This document shows positions 46,854-55,407 of a stretch of 64,000 nucleotides of DNA, in pieces (the stretch's first letter is position 1; each line of letters begins with the position of its first letter). The position numbers and the translations under genes are program-made. Below the pieces are notes generated by a model. The model made no database searches and had not been told where the DNA came from. It saw only the letters and a program-made list of their open reading frames with translations. The DNA is from an unicellular cyanobacterium SU2 (GTDB lineage: Bacteria > Cyanobacteriota > Cyanobacteriia > Cyanobacteriales > Microcystaceae), in assembly GCA_002110465.1 (NCBI GenBank), contig NEED01000001.1, forward strand, positions 1-64,000, in the 5' to 3' direction.

Positions 46854-47750
46854 TTATTTTTTTATAAAATTAATTCCGAAATAATTATATTTTCCTGGTA
46901 ATAATATCTTTTTCCATTTATCTAACTTGATAATAAGTTTAATAACTGATAGATAACAACCTAATTTCTGACGTATATTCAAGGGTGCTTTTTCAGTAGC
47001 GTAGAAGTAAGCAATTAATGCTTCTAATTGAAAGGGAATTATTCTTTTAGAGTAAGGATCAATCCAAATAGCCTTATCATCTACCGTCATATTCGTTGCT
47101 TGTTCACGATGACATCTACGGAAAAATAGAGGTTGGTTAATTTCTTGAAACTGACCTAATAAACTTAATTCAGCTAAGAGAACTTTATCTGACCCAAAAT
47201 ATTTACCAATGAGGGAAGTTTTACCCAGCATTTCTCGACGCATTACCCCGAAGATTTCAAAACACCAAACCGCCTTAGTTAAGATCTCATCAAAGCGTTT
47301 TTGCGGTTCTAAAAAGTTAGTCTGTCCTAAAGATTTATAGGAAACATTAAGCCAATTTCCATCTTTATTGATCAGTTTTGTTTTAGGATAACAAAGAACC
47401 ACTGAATCCTCTTTTTCTAAAACTTCAACACAGACAGAAATCAAACTGGGAGCGCAGATATCATCATGAGCAGCCCATTTAAAATATTTACCCTTAGATA
47501 ACTCAAAGACACGGTTAAAGTTCCTGGCAGCACCAATGTTTTCTGGATTACGATAATAACGAATACGCTGATCTTTTTTAGTATATTCTCGGCAAATTTT
47601 TTCTGTATTATCAGTTGAAGCATTATCTGAAATAATTAACTCAAAATTCTCAAAAGTTTGCTTTAAAAGAGAATCTAAAGCATCTCTCAGAAACTGTTCA
47701 CCGTTATAAACAGGTAATCCAATACTGACAAGAGGTTGATTATTATTCAT
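46854..47750 (-). CDS. Glycosyltransferase family 2
   Basis: 298 aa from the ATG at 47750 (MNNNQPLVSIGLPVYNGEQF). An ATG eleven codons upstream is in frame, but those codons derive from a duplicated piece of the neighbouring epimerase gene. The GT-A core shows IISDNASTDNT and the metal-binding AAHDD. Members transfer sugars from nucleotide donors to growing glycans at the cytoplasmic face. The C-terminal ~60 residues contain an amphipathic, basic stretch. Separated from the upstream epimerase gene by a repeat-filled 278-base gap. Confidence 0.92.
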   Translation of the reverse strand: MNNNQPLVSIGLPVYNGEQFLRDALDSLLKQTFENFELIISDNASTDNTEKICREYTKKDQRIRYYRNPENIGAARNFNRVFELSKGKYFKWAAHDDICAPSLISVCVEVLEKEDSVVLCYPKTKLINKDGNWLNVSYKSLGQTNFLEPQKRFDEILTKAVWCFEIFGVMRREMLGKTSLIGKYFGSDKVLLAELSLLGQFQEINQPLFFRRCHREQATNMTVDDKAIWIDPYSKRIIPFQLEALIAYFYATEKAPLNIRQKLGCYLSVIKLIIKLDKWKKILLPGKYNYFGINFIKK

Positions 47751-47752
47751 TT

Positions 47753-47772
47753 TAATCCCTTGGATAATAGTA
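47753..47772. repeat. 20-bp direct repeat, copy 1 (partner at 48073-48092)
   Basis: TAATCCCTTGGATAATAGTA is identical to 48073-48092 inside the 3' end of the epimerase gene, 320 bases away. Read on the minus strand both encode TIIQGI. Confidence 0.95.
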
Positions 47773-47790
47773 TTCGTATACATTGGAATT

Positions 47791-47873
47791 TTTAGCCCTA
47801 AAGGGCTTACTACAAATCTTGGTTTATTTTGACAATTAAGTTTAATTAAAAAAAGTTGATAGTCAGGGCTTTA
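47791..47873. repeat. 83-bp dispersed repeat, tandem copy A
   Basis: Starts TTTAGCCCTAAAGGGCTTAC and continues TACAAATCTT, then a tract ending TTTAATTAAAAAAAGTT and GTCAGGGCTT. It matches copy B at 47894 with only a few differences. The palindromic head is the same element found at 23036 and 34592. Confidence 0.9.
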
Positions 47874-47893
47874 CCATCGATTAAACTAGGATG

Positions 47894-47976
47894 TTTAGCC
47901 CTAAAGGGCTTACTACAAATCTTCGTTGATTTTGGCAATTAAGTTTAATTAAAAAAAGTTCGTAGTCACGGCTTGA
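47894..47976. repeat. 83-bp dispersed repeat, tandem copy B
   Basis: Near-identical to copy A, 103 bases away in the same orientation, differing at scattered positions such as CTTCGTTGATTTTGG against CTTGGTTTATTTTGA. The end shows CGTAGTCACGGCTTGA. Confidence 0.9.
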
Positions 47977-48028
47977 TCTCTCGATCATAAAACCTATGGT
48001 TATTTTTGCTAATCTACTTAGGAAAGAT

Positions 48029-49006
48029 TTAGCAAACTCGATAAAAATCTTGATACCATTGAACAAACTGTCTAATCCCTTGGATAATAGTAGTAGTTGG
48101 TTTAAATCCAAAATCATTAACTAATTCATCTACATCAGCGTAAGTAGATAAAACATCGCCAGGTTGCATCGGTAAGAAATTTTGAACAGCCTTTTTACTT
48201 AAAGCTATTTCGATCGCTTCAATAAATTCCTTTAATTCTATGGGATTATTATTACCAAGATTATAAATTTTATAAGGAGGTTGATTAATGCTATCTTTGG
48301 GGGGCTTTGGAATAATCCTGATTATCGCTTCAATGATATCATCAATGTAAGTAAAATCCCGCTTCATTTTGCCATAATTATAAACATCAATTGGTTGATT
48401 ATTAGTGATTGCCCGAACGAATTTAAAATAAGCCATATCGGGTCTTCCCCAAGGACCATATACCGTAAAAAACCGTAACCCAGTGGTAGGAATTTGATAT
48501 AAATGGCTGTAAGCATGAGCCATTAATTCGTTGGCTTTTTTAGTGGCTGCATACAGAGAAATAGGTTGATCGACATTATCAGTAACCGCAAAAGGAACCT
48601 TTTTATTAGCCCCATAAACTGAACTAGAAGACGCAAAAACTAAATGGTTAACGTTCTGGTAACGACAGCCTTCTAAAATATTGCCAAAACCCACTAAATT
48701 ACTATCAATATAAGCCTGGGGATTTTCTAAGGAATAACGAACACCAGCCTGGGCAGCTAAATGAACTACATAATCAAAATGATGTTCTTGAAACAGTTGA
48801 TTAACTAAAGCGCGATCGCTAATGTCTAAACACTTAAAAGTAAAGCTTTTTTGAGGTAATAATTGCTCTAGACGAGCTTGTTTAAGGGTAACATCATAAT
48901 AATTATTAAGATTATCGACACCATAGACTTGATTTTCTTGTGTCAATAATCTTTGTGCTAAATGGTAGCCAATAAACCCAGCCACCCCAGTCAGTAAAAT
49001 TTTCAT
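48029..49006 (-). CDS. NAD-dependent UDP-sugar 4-epimerase, UDP-glucuronate type
   Basis: A 325-aa extended short-chain dehydrogenase/reductase. The NAD-binding GVAGFIGYH lies at residues 7-15; the catalytic Ser/Tyr/Lys set is FASSSSVYG with YAATKKANE. GVDNLNNYYD and TGLRFFTVYGPWGRPDMA are characteristic of the CapI/LpsL/GAE group, which interconverts UDP-glucuronate and UDP-galacturonate. This supplies the locus with a uronic-acid donor. The last codons contain the TIIQGI sequence that is duplicated in front of the GT2 gene. Confidence 0.92.
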   Translation of the reverse strand: MKILLTGVAGFIGYHLAQRLLTQENQVYGVDNLNNYYDVTLKQARLEQLLPQKSFTFKCLDISDRALVNQLFQEHHFDYVVHLAAQAGVRYSLENPQAYIDSNLVGFGNILEGCRYQNVNHLVFASSSSVYGANKKVPFAVTDNVDQPISLYAATKKANELMAHAYSHLYQIPTTGLRFFTVYGPWGRPDMAYFKFVRAITNNQPIDVYNYGKMKRDFTYIDDIIEAIIRIIPKPPKDSINQPPYKIYNLGNNNPIELKEFIEAIEIALSKKAVQNFLPMQPGDVLSTYADVDELVNDFGFKPTTTIIQGIRQFVQWYQDFYRVC

Positions 49007-49060
49007 AAAATGTGGTATTGATTCGTAAAATATCGAAGATATTAGTCCTGATGAATTTGG

Positions 49061-50224
49061 TCAGCCATGCAGTACTTGGTCATAAAATTTTATCAGTTGA
49101 TGATAATTTTTCTGAGCTGTATATTTAGTTTCAAACTCTAGTCTTGCAGCTTGACGCATTTGATCACGTTCACTGTCATGATTTAAAAGCCATTCTATTT
49201 TAGCGGTTAAATCTGTCGAATCTTTGGGGTCAAAAAGAAGTCCAGTACGACCGTGGTCAACTAACTCGGCGATCGCCCCAATATCAGACGCAATAACAGG
49301 AGTTCCTTTCGCAAAGGCTTCGATCGCTACTCGACCAAAGGTTTCATACCATTGTGAAGGAAACACTAAAAACATGGCTTGTCCCATCAATGCGTGAACG
49401 TCTGTCAATGAGCGACGGCCTAACCATTCCACATGAGGAAATTTTTGACTAGCCTCTACTACCAGGTTAGCCAAAGGACCATCCCCAACAATTTTTAGGG
49501 GAACATTCGCATTAAGCTGAGTCCAAGCATCGAGGAGGACATCAAGTCCCTTTTCTACCGAGAGTCGGCCAACAAAAAGACCATAGCCTCCAGTTCCTTC
49601 TCCTACGCCAGGATCATGATGAATAAAATTCGGTTTAACCACAATTTTTTCCCCAGGCCATCCCGCCTCAATAAATTTTTGTCGTGCAAACTTGCTCAGG
49701 GAAATCAATAAATTAACTTGTTTGTGCCAAGTTTGTAAGGTGCGGTGTACGGTAAGCATCGCGGCAGTGACACCGGTAGCCCCTCGGTTTTGTCGATAAC
49801 AACCATGAGCAATGCCTGGCCAAGGAACAAACTTTCCTAAGCAGTCTTCACAGACTTGTCCCTCTCGAAAAAACAGTCCATTGGGACATAGTAGGCGATA
49901 GTTTCGCAGAGTCTGAATAACAGGAACTCCCTCAGCTTGGGCAGCATAATACACTGAGGGAGAAATTAACGGGAAAAAATTCTGGACATGAATGAGATCC
50001 TTGGGGTTTTGCTTTAGTTGTTGTCGAACAGTTTGGTAAGCGTGTTGAGACCAGATGGTATTGACAGCTAAATTAATGGGATGAAAGTCTCTTAATTGGT
50101 GATTGTGTTCATGATAGACCTCAACTTGATGTCCCATTTCTTTTAACAGAGACTCTTCTGCCTCTCGTGATTCATCTTCACCCCCACGAATTTGATAACT
50201 ATTATGAATACTTAGGATACGCAT
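49061..50224 (-). CDS. Glycosyltransferase family 4 with Cys knuckle
   Basis: 387 aa. GT-B fold: an N-terminal acceptor domain (MRILSIHNSYQIRGGEDES) and a donor domain with LFVGRLSVEKGLDVLL and the E-x7-E motif in ETFGRVAIEAFAKGTPVI. A Cys cluster (LLCPNG, CEDCLG, HGCYR) near residues 110-145 marks a GT4 subgroup that probably binds zinc. It lies 54 bases upstream of the epimerase gene. Confidence 0.92.
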   Translation of the reverse strand: MRILSIHNSYQIRGGEDESREAEESLLKEMGHQVEVYHEHNHQLRDFHPINLAVNTIWSQHAYQTVRQQLKQNPKDLIHVQNFFPLISPSVYYAAQAEGVPVIQTLRNYRLLCPNGLFFREGQVCEDCLGKFVPWPGIAHGCYRQNRGATGVTAAMLTVHRTLQTWHKQVNLLISLSKFARQKFIEAGWPGEKIVVKPNFIHHDPGVGEGTGGYGLFVGRLSVEKGLDVLLDAWTQLNANVPLKIVGDGPLANLVVEASQKFPHVEWLGRRSLTDVHALMGQAMFLVFPSQWYETFGRVAIEAFAKGTPVIASDIGAIAELVDHGRTGLLFDPKDSTDLTAKIEWLLNHDSERDQMRQAARLEFETKYTAQKNYHQLIKFYDQVLHG

Positions 50225-50283
50225 GAACCTTGTACCTCATGGATAATTAGTCCTGATAAAACACATTAAATAGAAGAAAAATA

Positions 50284-51270
50284 TTAAAGTTTTTTAAAAG
50301 ATTTTAGTGTGTTAGGAGTCCGATCATCATGATATTCCAGACGATTGTAATTGTTGGCAGCAAAATGAAGTTGTAGAAAAAGTCTGGGCTGGCTTTTAGG
50401 AACCATTCCTTTATGAAAACAAAAGGTATCTTCAATAAATCCGAATCCTGCCTTTCCTATGAGCCAAGTCAATTTTTCTTCCCCATAAAACTTAACTAAT
50501 TTTTGCTCTGATTGTATGCGAGTAAAATAATTTAAAATATGAAATATTGACTTTTTTGTGTGACTACCACGAATACAGATATGAGGCCCACTATTCACCG
50601 TGACATCACTCAGGTAAAAACAGAATCTCAAGCTAGAATAATCATCTAAATCGTAGTGAAAGTAGCTAAACTGTTGTTGATCTGAATCATAAGGATTACC
50701 TTGAATTGGAAAAGTCCAATAGAGACTAGCCCCGACATATTTAGCTGTGGTTCCGATATATTGATTAGCAATTTGTCTTATTTTTTGATCATTGACTAAT
50801 TTCGAAATAGCAGGACAACATCGACTAACATTAAAGTATCGTGCAACATAAAATGGTTTCTTATAAATCTTATCAACTTTATCTTTTTCTGAAATATTAA
50901 ATCCCAGATTAACTCGACCGCCAGCAAAACAATCATGAGATTTCACATAATTCTGTAGCTCTTTTAAAATATTTTCTGGTAGCCAAAGGCCAACAAAAAC
51001 ACTATCTTTTTTGAGAATTTTAAGGACTTTTGTTGTATCTAAGTTAGAGAATAATGAGTCTATATTGGTATTAGATGTTTCGGGGTAATTACAAGAGCGT
51101 TGTGATAATTGGGTATAAACAAATCGTATGAGAGGAAATCTTCCTAGGATAAATACCGTTAGCCATTTAGGTTTTTCCATGATGGCCTTGAGAACGTAAA
51201 GTATTTTACGTTGGAATTCCGCCTTATTGTCCTTGAAATCAAGAGAGTTTTGGGGCATTTTTTTAAACAT
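50284..51270 (-). CDS. Phytanoyl-CoA dioxygenase-like 2-oxoglutarate/Fe(II) oxygenase
   Basis: About 328 aa from the ATG at 51270, which falls five bases after the stop of the upstream gene; an ATG at 51306 would overlap that gene. The iron triad is visible as His/Asp in FHYDLDDYSS and the distal His near FCFHKGMVPKS, with the 2OG-binding Arg in PRLFLQLHFA. SDVTVNSGPHICIRGSH is typical of the PhyH family. In this locus it may hydroxylate a sugar or lipid part of the polysaccharide; the substrate is not shown. Confidence 0.78.
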   Translation of the reverse strand: MFKKMPQNSLDFKDNKAEFQRKILYVLKAIMEKPKWLTVFILGRFPLIRFVYTQLSQRSCNYPETSNTNIDSLFSNLDTTKVLKILKKDSVFVGLWLPENILKELQNYVKSHDCFAGGRVNLGFNISEKDKVDKIYKKPFYVARYFNVSRCCPAISKLVNDQKIRQIANQYIGTTAKYVGASLYWTFPIQGNPYDSDQQQFSYFHYDLDDYSSLRFCFYLSDVTVNSGPHICIRGSHTKKSIFHILNYFTRIQSEQKLVKFYGEEKLTWLIGKAGFGFIEDTFCFHKGMVPKSQPRLFLQLHFAANNYNRLEYHDDRTPNTLKSFKKL

Positions 51271-51274
51271 AATC

Positions 51275-53164
51275 TTAGTAACTAATGTACAGAGGCATTC
51301 GTCCATTGGATGCTGGTAAATCTCGTGTTAAAAATTCCTTAGTTACGCCGTTTTGTTTTTCTAGAATCTGAGTCTGATAGGGTTTGCCTTTATTGCGATA
51401 AACTAGACTCATCTGGCAATCTTCACAGATAAATGCGGGTGCCGGTCCAATACGTTCTCGATTTTTGTAAAGGAGTCCCCCAAAGACTTCTGTGCGTCCT
51501 CCCTCATAGGTTCCAATGATAGTACGGTCTTTTTCTGTTTTGAGTCCCAAGATCCACAAATCACTGCCTTTATTGACGATATGGGGGTTATCTTTGTAGC
51601 TTTCCGTATTGATCTGTCTGACCCAAACTTTTTGACGGTCAAAAACAAAGGGAGTTGCCACCAAGTCCTCGATAAATACTTTGCCGCCAGGAACTGTATT
51701 GATGTAGCTACCACTTCCGAGTAACAAAGTTCGTTTAGAAGCGTGTTCGACCCAGTAACTGCTTTTGTTGCCGTAATTACCCTGTATATCGACAGCGACA
51801 GCATCATATTTGCCATCTTTTAGGATAAATCCTGGCTTATTAGGGACGTTAAAAACTAACCTGGCGTTCAGACCGAAGATTCGACGCACATTACCACGAA
51901 TGATAATAGTTTGTTCGGATTGATAATTACCCGTCGGCAGATAAATGGTTTCCCCACCTGAGTCAATAGCTTGTTGTATCGCTAGACCATCATCTTTTTT
52001 ATCGTTGGGTTTTGCCCCAAACTCAGTCACATTTACCCAAGTTTTCGGGTCGCCATAAGGAATGTTGGGGGGGTCTTCAATAGGTAATCCTAGGGATGTT
52101 TGCTTACTCGAAAACAAGCTAGAGATAGAATCTGAAACAAACTCATCAACCTTTGACTCTTTGACCTGTCGCTTGTTACCAGCTTGATTATCGATCGCAA
52201 TTTTGTATCCCTGGGTTTTGATATTGCGTGCAAATAGTACCCCCTCACCGTGGTTGATGATCGCAGGAGAATCGGGCTTTCCCCCAGTTAATTGGGCATC
52301 AATTAGGGTCATTAAAGCCATTTTTCCTTGATTGATCACGACTGGGACACGATTGATACTTTTCAGGTCACGGATAGCCACCGTATTCCAAGAATTGAGA
52401 AATCCTACCTTTGTTTGGTTTGTCAGTAGGATGTGTTCAAAGGTCATGCTGTATTGATCGTGCTTAATAAAAATCCCTGTGTCAAAACCGTCAATAGAGA
52501 CATTTTGAATCAGTCCCGGGCCTGGCCATGGCATATCCATCATTAAGCCTGTATGGCCGCGCTTACGACGATCGCTTGAACGAATGGCGACGTTAAAAAC
52601 CCCACCACCGTTGTTGGTATGGAACCCTACGGCGATCGCCCCTGGATTACCTTGGCCGATATCAACTGTCACATTGTGTAAATTTTGGAAAAAATTTTGT
52701 CCCCCATGACCAAATTCAATTTTTAGGACTTTCTTGGGATTCTTAGAATCTTGAAATCCCTGACAGTTATCTTTTAACTTAATGATCACCCCCTCACGAC
52801 TTTCTCCTCGAACATCTTTCTTTTTATCTCCCCACTCTAGGGTATTGCTAACTAAGTAAGTCCCATTAGGAAGATAAATCGAGCGAATTGCCCCTCTTTT
52901 GTCTTGTTTATTGCGACCTAAAACTTCCCTTAACGCTTCAGTATCATCCGTAATGCCATCACCTTTAGCCCCAAAGTCTTTAACGTTAACATAACCCGAA
53001 TCTGGCGGTAGTTTCACCGATTTATCAGGAAATTGTACGGGTTGTGGAGAAGATTGAGCGACAAAATCGGGATGAATCAGCTGAATTTTTGCCCAGTTAT
53101 TCAATAGCAGTATTAATATTGCCGAAAGGATCACGACAAATAGCCACTTTAGTTTGAGTTTCAT
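51275..53164 (-). CDS. Exported protein with two pectate-lyase-3-type beta-helix domains
   Basis: 629 aa. A signal anchor (KWLFVVILSAILILLLNNW, residues 6-24) precedes two right-handed beta-helix units, each opened by the same signature: VNVKDFGAKGDGITDDTEAL near residue 59 and VNVTEFGAKPNDKKDDGLAI near residue 372. IYLPNGTYLVSNTL and IYLPTGNYQSEQT follow them. The family (GH28/GH55/pectate-lyase-3-like) cleaves or binds uronate- or glucan-rich polysaccharides outside the cell. Next to a uronate epimerase this suggests action on the polysaccharide made here. Catalytic residues cannot be fixed by eye. Confidence 0.82.
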   Translation of the reverse strand: MKLKLKWLFVVILSAILILLLNNWAKIQLIHPDFVAQSSPQPVQFPDKSVKLPPDSGYVNVKDFGAKGDGITDDTEALREVLGRNKQDKRGAIRSIYLPNGTYLVSNTLEWGDKKKDVRGESREGVIIKLKDNCQGFQDSKNPKKVLKIEFGHGGQNFFQNLHNVTVDIGQGNPGAIAVGFHTNNGGGVFNVAIRSSDRRKRGHTGLMMDMPWPGPGLIQNVSIDGFDTGIFIKHDQYSMTFEHILLTNQTKVGFLNSWNTVAIRDLKSINRVPVVINQGKMALMTLIDAQLTGGKPDSPAIINHGEGVLFARNIKTQGYKIAIDNQAGNKRQVKESKVDEFVSDSISSLFSSKQTSLGLPIEDPPNIPYGDPKTWVNVTEFGAKPNDKKDDGLAIQQAIDSGGETIYLPTGNYQSEQTIIIRGNVRRIFGLNARLVFNVPNKPGFILKDGKYDAVAVDIQGNYGNKSSYWVEHASKRTLLLGSGSYINTVPGGKVFIEDLVATPFVFDRQKVWVRQINTESYKDNPHIVNKGSDLWILGLKTEKDRTIIGTYEGGRTEVFGGLLYKNRERIGPAPAFICEDCQMSLVYRNKGKPYQTQILEKQNGVTKEFLTRDLPASNGRMPLYISY

Positions 53165-53187
53165 AGATGATTATTGGTTACTAATAA

Positions 53188-55407
53188 TTACTTCTTGATT
53201 GTTAACACCCGACCATCTCGCTTAACAGTTTGCTCAAAAAAATAACCCCCAGCCTTTACGGTTAACGTGCCATCTTTCCATCCTAATTTGACAGGACTTT
53301 CTGTTTGTGGATTTGCCCCTGAGTAAACGGCCCATTGTTGATCCCACCTTCGTGGTACACCATCTCGTCTAACAACAGGCAAAGCAGCCTTATTGTAGGT
53401 CATGTCTAAGGTGCGATCGCTCGAACCTATCAGTTTGATTTGACCTTGGGAAAGACGGGATAGATCTAGTTGACCTTTCGATTGAACGGCTTGTTTAAAC
53501 GTTTCTAAATCTCCATAATCGTTTTTTTCACCGACTTCTAGGGCAAATCCTACATAGGGAGTGGATTTATTGCGAGGATTTGAGCTTAATACACTCTCCT
53601 GGTAATATTTCGAGCAACGTTTATTACAGGGCAGTTGGGTCAGATTAACTACAACAGGTTGGTTAAGATTAATGGGACGAACCGCAATATAAGTCTGTTC
53701 AAAAGGAAAAAACCAAATATTTTGTTCAAATTCTGGGGTAACGGTCTCAGGAATCTGAAAAAACACCGGCTTAGCTACATTAGGTTGCAACCAGATCAAT
53801 AGGTTACGATTTTGACTCATTTGAACACCAGAAATATATCGGTGAAATTGTGTTGAACCATTCGCTAAAAAATAATCTACCCCACGGTTGCTATTTTCAG
53901 CCAACAACTTGAAAGGAACACCCCCAGGTTTCCCCGTATTGACCACACTACCTAAATAAAAATGACGACCAAAATAGAGGGTTTCATAAAAGACAGGGGC
54001 TTCGTCATTACCAGGTTTCCAACTGTCAAAATGGGGCTTAGTATTCCACAACTCAACCGGACGAGGAAAGTTCTTATGTGCCAGGCCAACTAAAGCCAAG
54101 GGAGGGCGATAAGTGCTAGTAACGGTGTGAATATCATCGTAGCGTGGGTTAGGGTCTGGGAGGGGAGAATCACCAAAATAAAGATACAACGGATGGGATG
54201 CACTCGACCCAAAAACATGGGAAGCACCGCCAAAATCTCGCAGGGTAGGACCGCCGAACCCGCCATGATAATACTTTAAGGCTCCCGACATGACTAGCCA
54301 ATCCAAAGCCGCTTTAGCTAATAAGCGAACATCAGGATCTTTAGCAAAATCGTACAAATTCAGGAACGGTGTGAGGGTGTGGGGAAGATAATTTTCCGAG
54401 TCCCATTCTCCCATTCCCACTTGGTAAAGTTGCCAGACAAAGTGACGCAGCTTATCTTTATAAATCAGGCGGGTCATCTCGTTACCAGTTTCTTCAGCCA
54501 TCAGATAAACAGACGTATCTCTCATAGCTCGTAGATTGGGGGTGTTGCGTCCATCTACCCAACTTCCACGGACATCAGGACCCCACTCTTCTTTGACTCC
54601 AATTCCCCCCTTACCGCGTCCGTGTAGAGGATGGGGACGGGTGTTAAGTTTTCGTTCCTTTTCTTCTTGTTTTTGCCAAGGGCGATCGCTCCAAGGTTGC
54701 CACCAATCAAGCCATTTGGCTTGATCTTGCCCAAAATTTCGACCGGTCAGTTCACGGAGCATTTGGGCAACATGAGGGCGTACTATTAAGTCAGGACTAT
54801 CTAAGGCATGAATTAGCTCGAAGCGAGGAAGGGGGTCTGATTCAGTCCAGATTTTTGCCCCACGCCACATACGCTGACGATAGGTGGGTGTTAGCCAGTC
54901 TCCAAAGAGGAAGTATTTACGAATTTGTTGTTTGAGGGTGAAACACCAATAGTAATCGATTCCTTCGGTATGAGCGTGGTCTGTTGCCCCTTGTTCATCT
55001 TCAGCTTGAAGTAAGGCCATTGCCCGTGATCGATCATTCCCTGCGATCACTGTTGCCATGAGTTCAGCGTAGGTACGCTTTTCTCGATCATTGTTGGTCT
55101 CCACTTGATAGAAAGAGTCAAATTTTTGAAAATACCCATAGGCTCGCTTCCAAAAAGCATCTTCTAATTCCTGCGGCCACGGCGGATTGAGCCAATCGGT
55201 TGCTGCATTAGTTGAGCGTAATTCTTCGACAGTGCGTCGAATATTATAGGATTTCTCGGACTCATGAGATAAGCTTAATTTCTGCTCGGTCACTGAGCTT
55301 GCCGAAGTGCTGCCATTAACGTTAGAGGGGTTGACTTCAACTGATACCCAAATTAAACTCACCAAAAAGAGGGTCAGACTCCCAATTTTTTTATAAATGC
55401 GTCTCAT
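53188..55407 (-). CDS. Large exported protein, polysaccharide-lyase-like architecture, family not recognised
   Basis: 739 aa from the ATG at 55407 (MRRIYKKIGSLTLFLVSLIW, a signal peptide); it overlaps the upstream gene by 17 bases. The first ~450 residues are helix-rich (WPQELEDAFWKRAYGYF, TDHAHTEGIDYYWCFTLKQQ), consistent with an (alpha/alpha) toroid. The rest is beta-rich (FFPFEQTYIAVRPINL). That pairing is common in heparinase- and alginate-lyase-type enzymes, but I see no named motif. A short segment reading PHPLHGRGKGGIG (about residues 258-270) looks like an in-frame inserted repeat. Function inferred only from architecture and context. Confidence 0.65.
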   Translation of the reverse strand: MRRIYKKIGSLTLFLVSLIWVSVEVNPSNVNGSTSASSVTEQKLSLSHESEKSYNIRRTVEELRSTNAATDWLNPPWPQELEDAFWKRAYGYFQKFDSFYQVETNNDREKRTYAELMATVIAGNDRSRAMALLQAEDEQGATDHAHTEGIDYYWCFTLKQQIRKYFLFGDWLTPTYRQRMWRGAKIWTESDPLPRFELIHALDSPDLIVRPHVAQMLRELTGRNFGQDQAKWLDWWQPWSDRPWQKQEEKERKLNTRPHPLHGRGKGGIGVKEEWGPDVRGSWVDGRNTPNLRAMRDTSVYLMAEETGNEMTRLIYKDKLRHFVWQLYQVGMGEWDSENYLPHTLTPFLNLYDFAKDPDVRLLAKAALDWLVMSGALKYYHGGFGGPTLRDFGGASHVFGSSASHPLYLYFGDSPLPDPNPRYDDIHTVTSTYRPPLALVGLAHKNFPRPVELWNTKPHFDSWKPGNDEAPVFYETLYFGRHFYLGSVVNTGKPGGVPFKLLAENSNRGVDYFLANGSTQFHRYISGVQMSQNRNLLIWLQPNVAKPVFFQIPETVTPEFEQNIWFFPFEQTYIAVRPINLNQPVVVNLTQLPCNKRCSKYYQESVLSSNPRNKSTPYVGFALEVGEKNDYGDLETFKQAVQSKGQLDLSRLSQGQIKLIGSSDRTLDMTYNKAALPVVRRDGVPRRWDQQWAVYSGANPQTESPVKLGWKDGTLTVKAGGYFFEQTVKRDGRVLTIKK

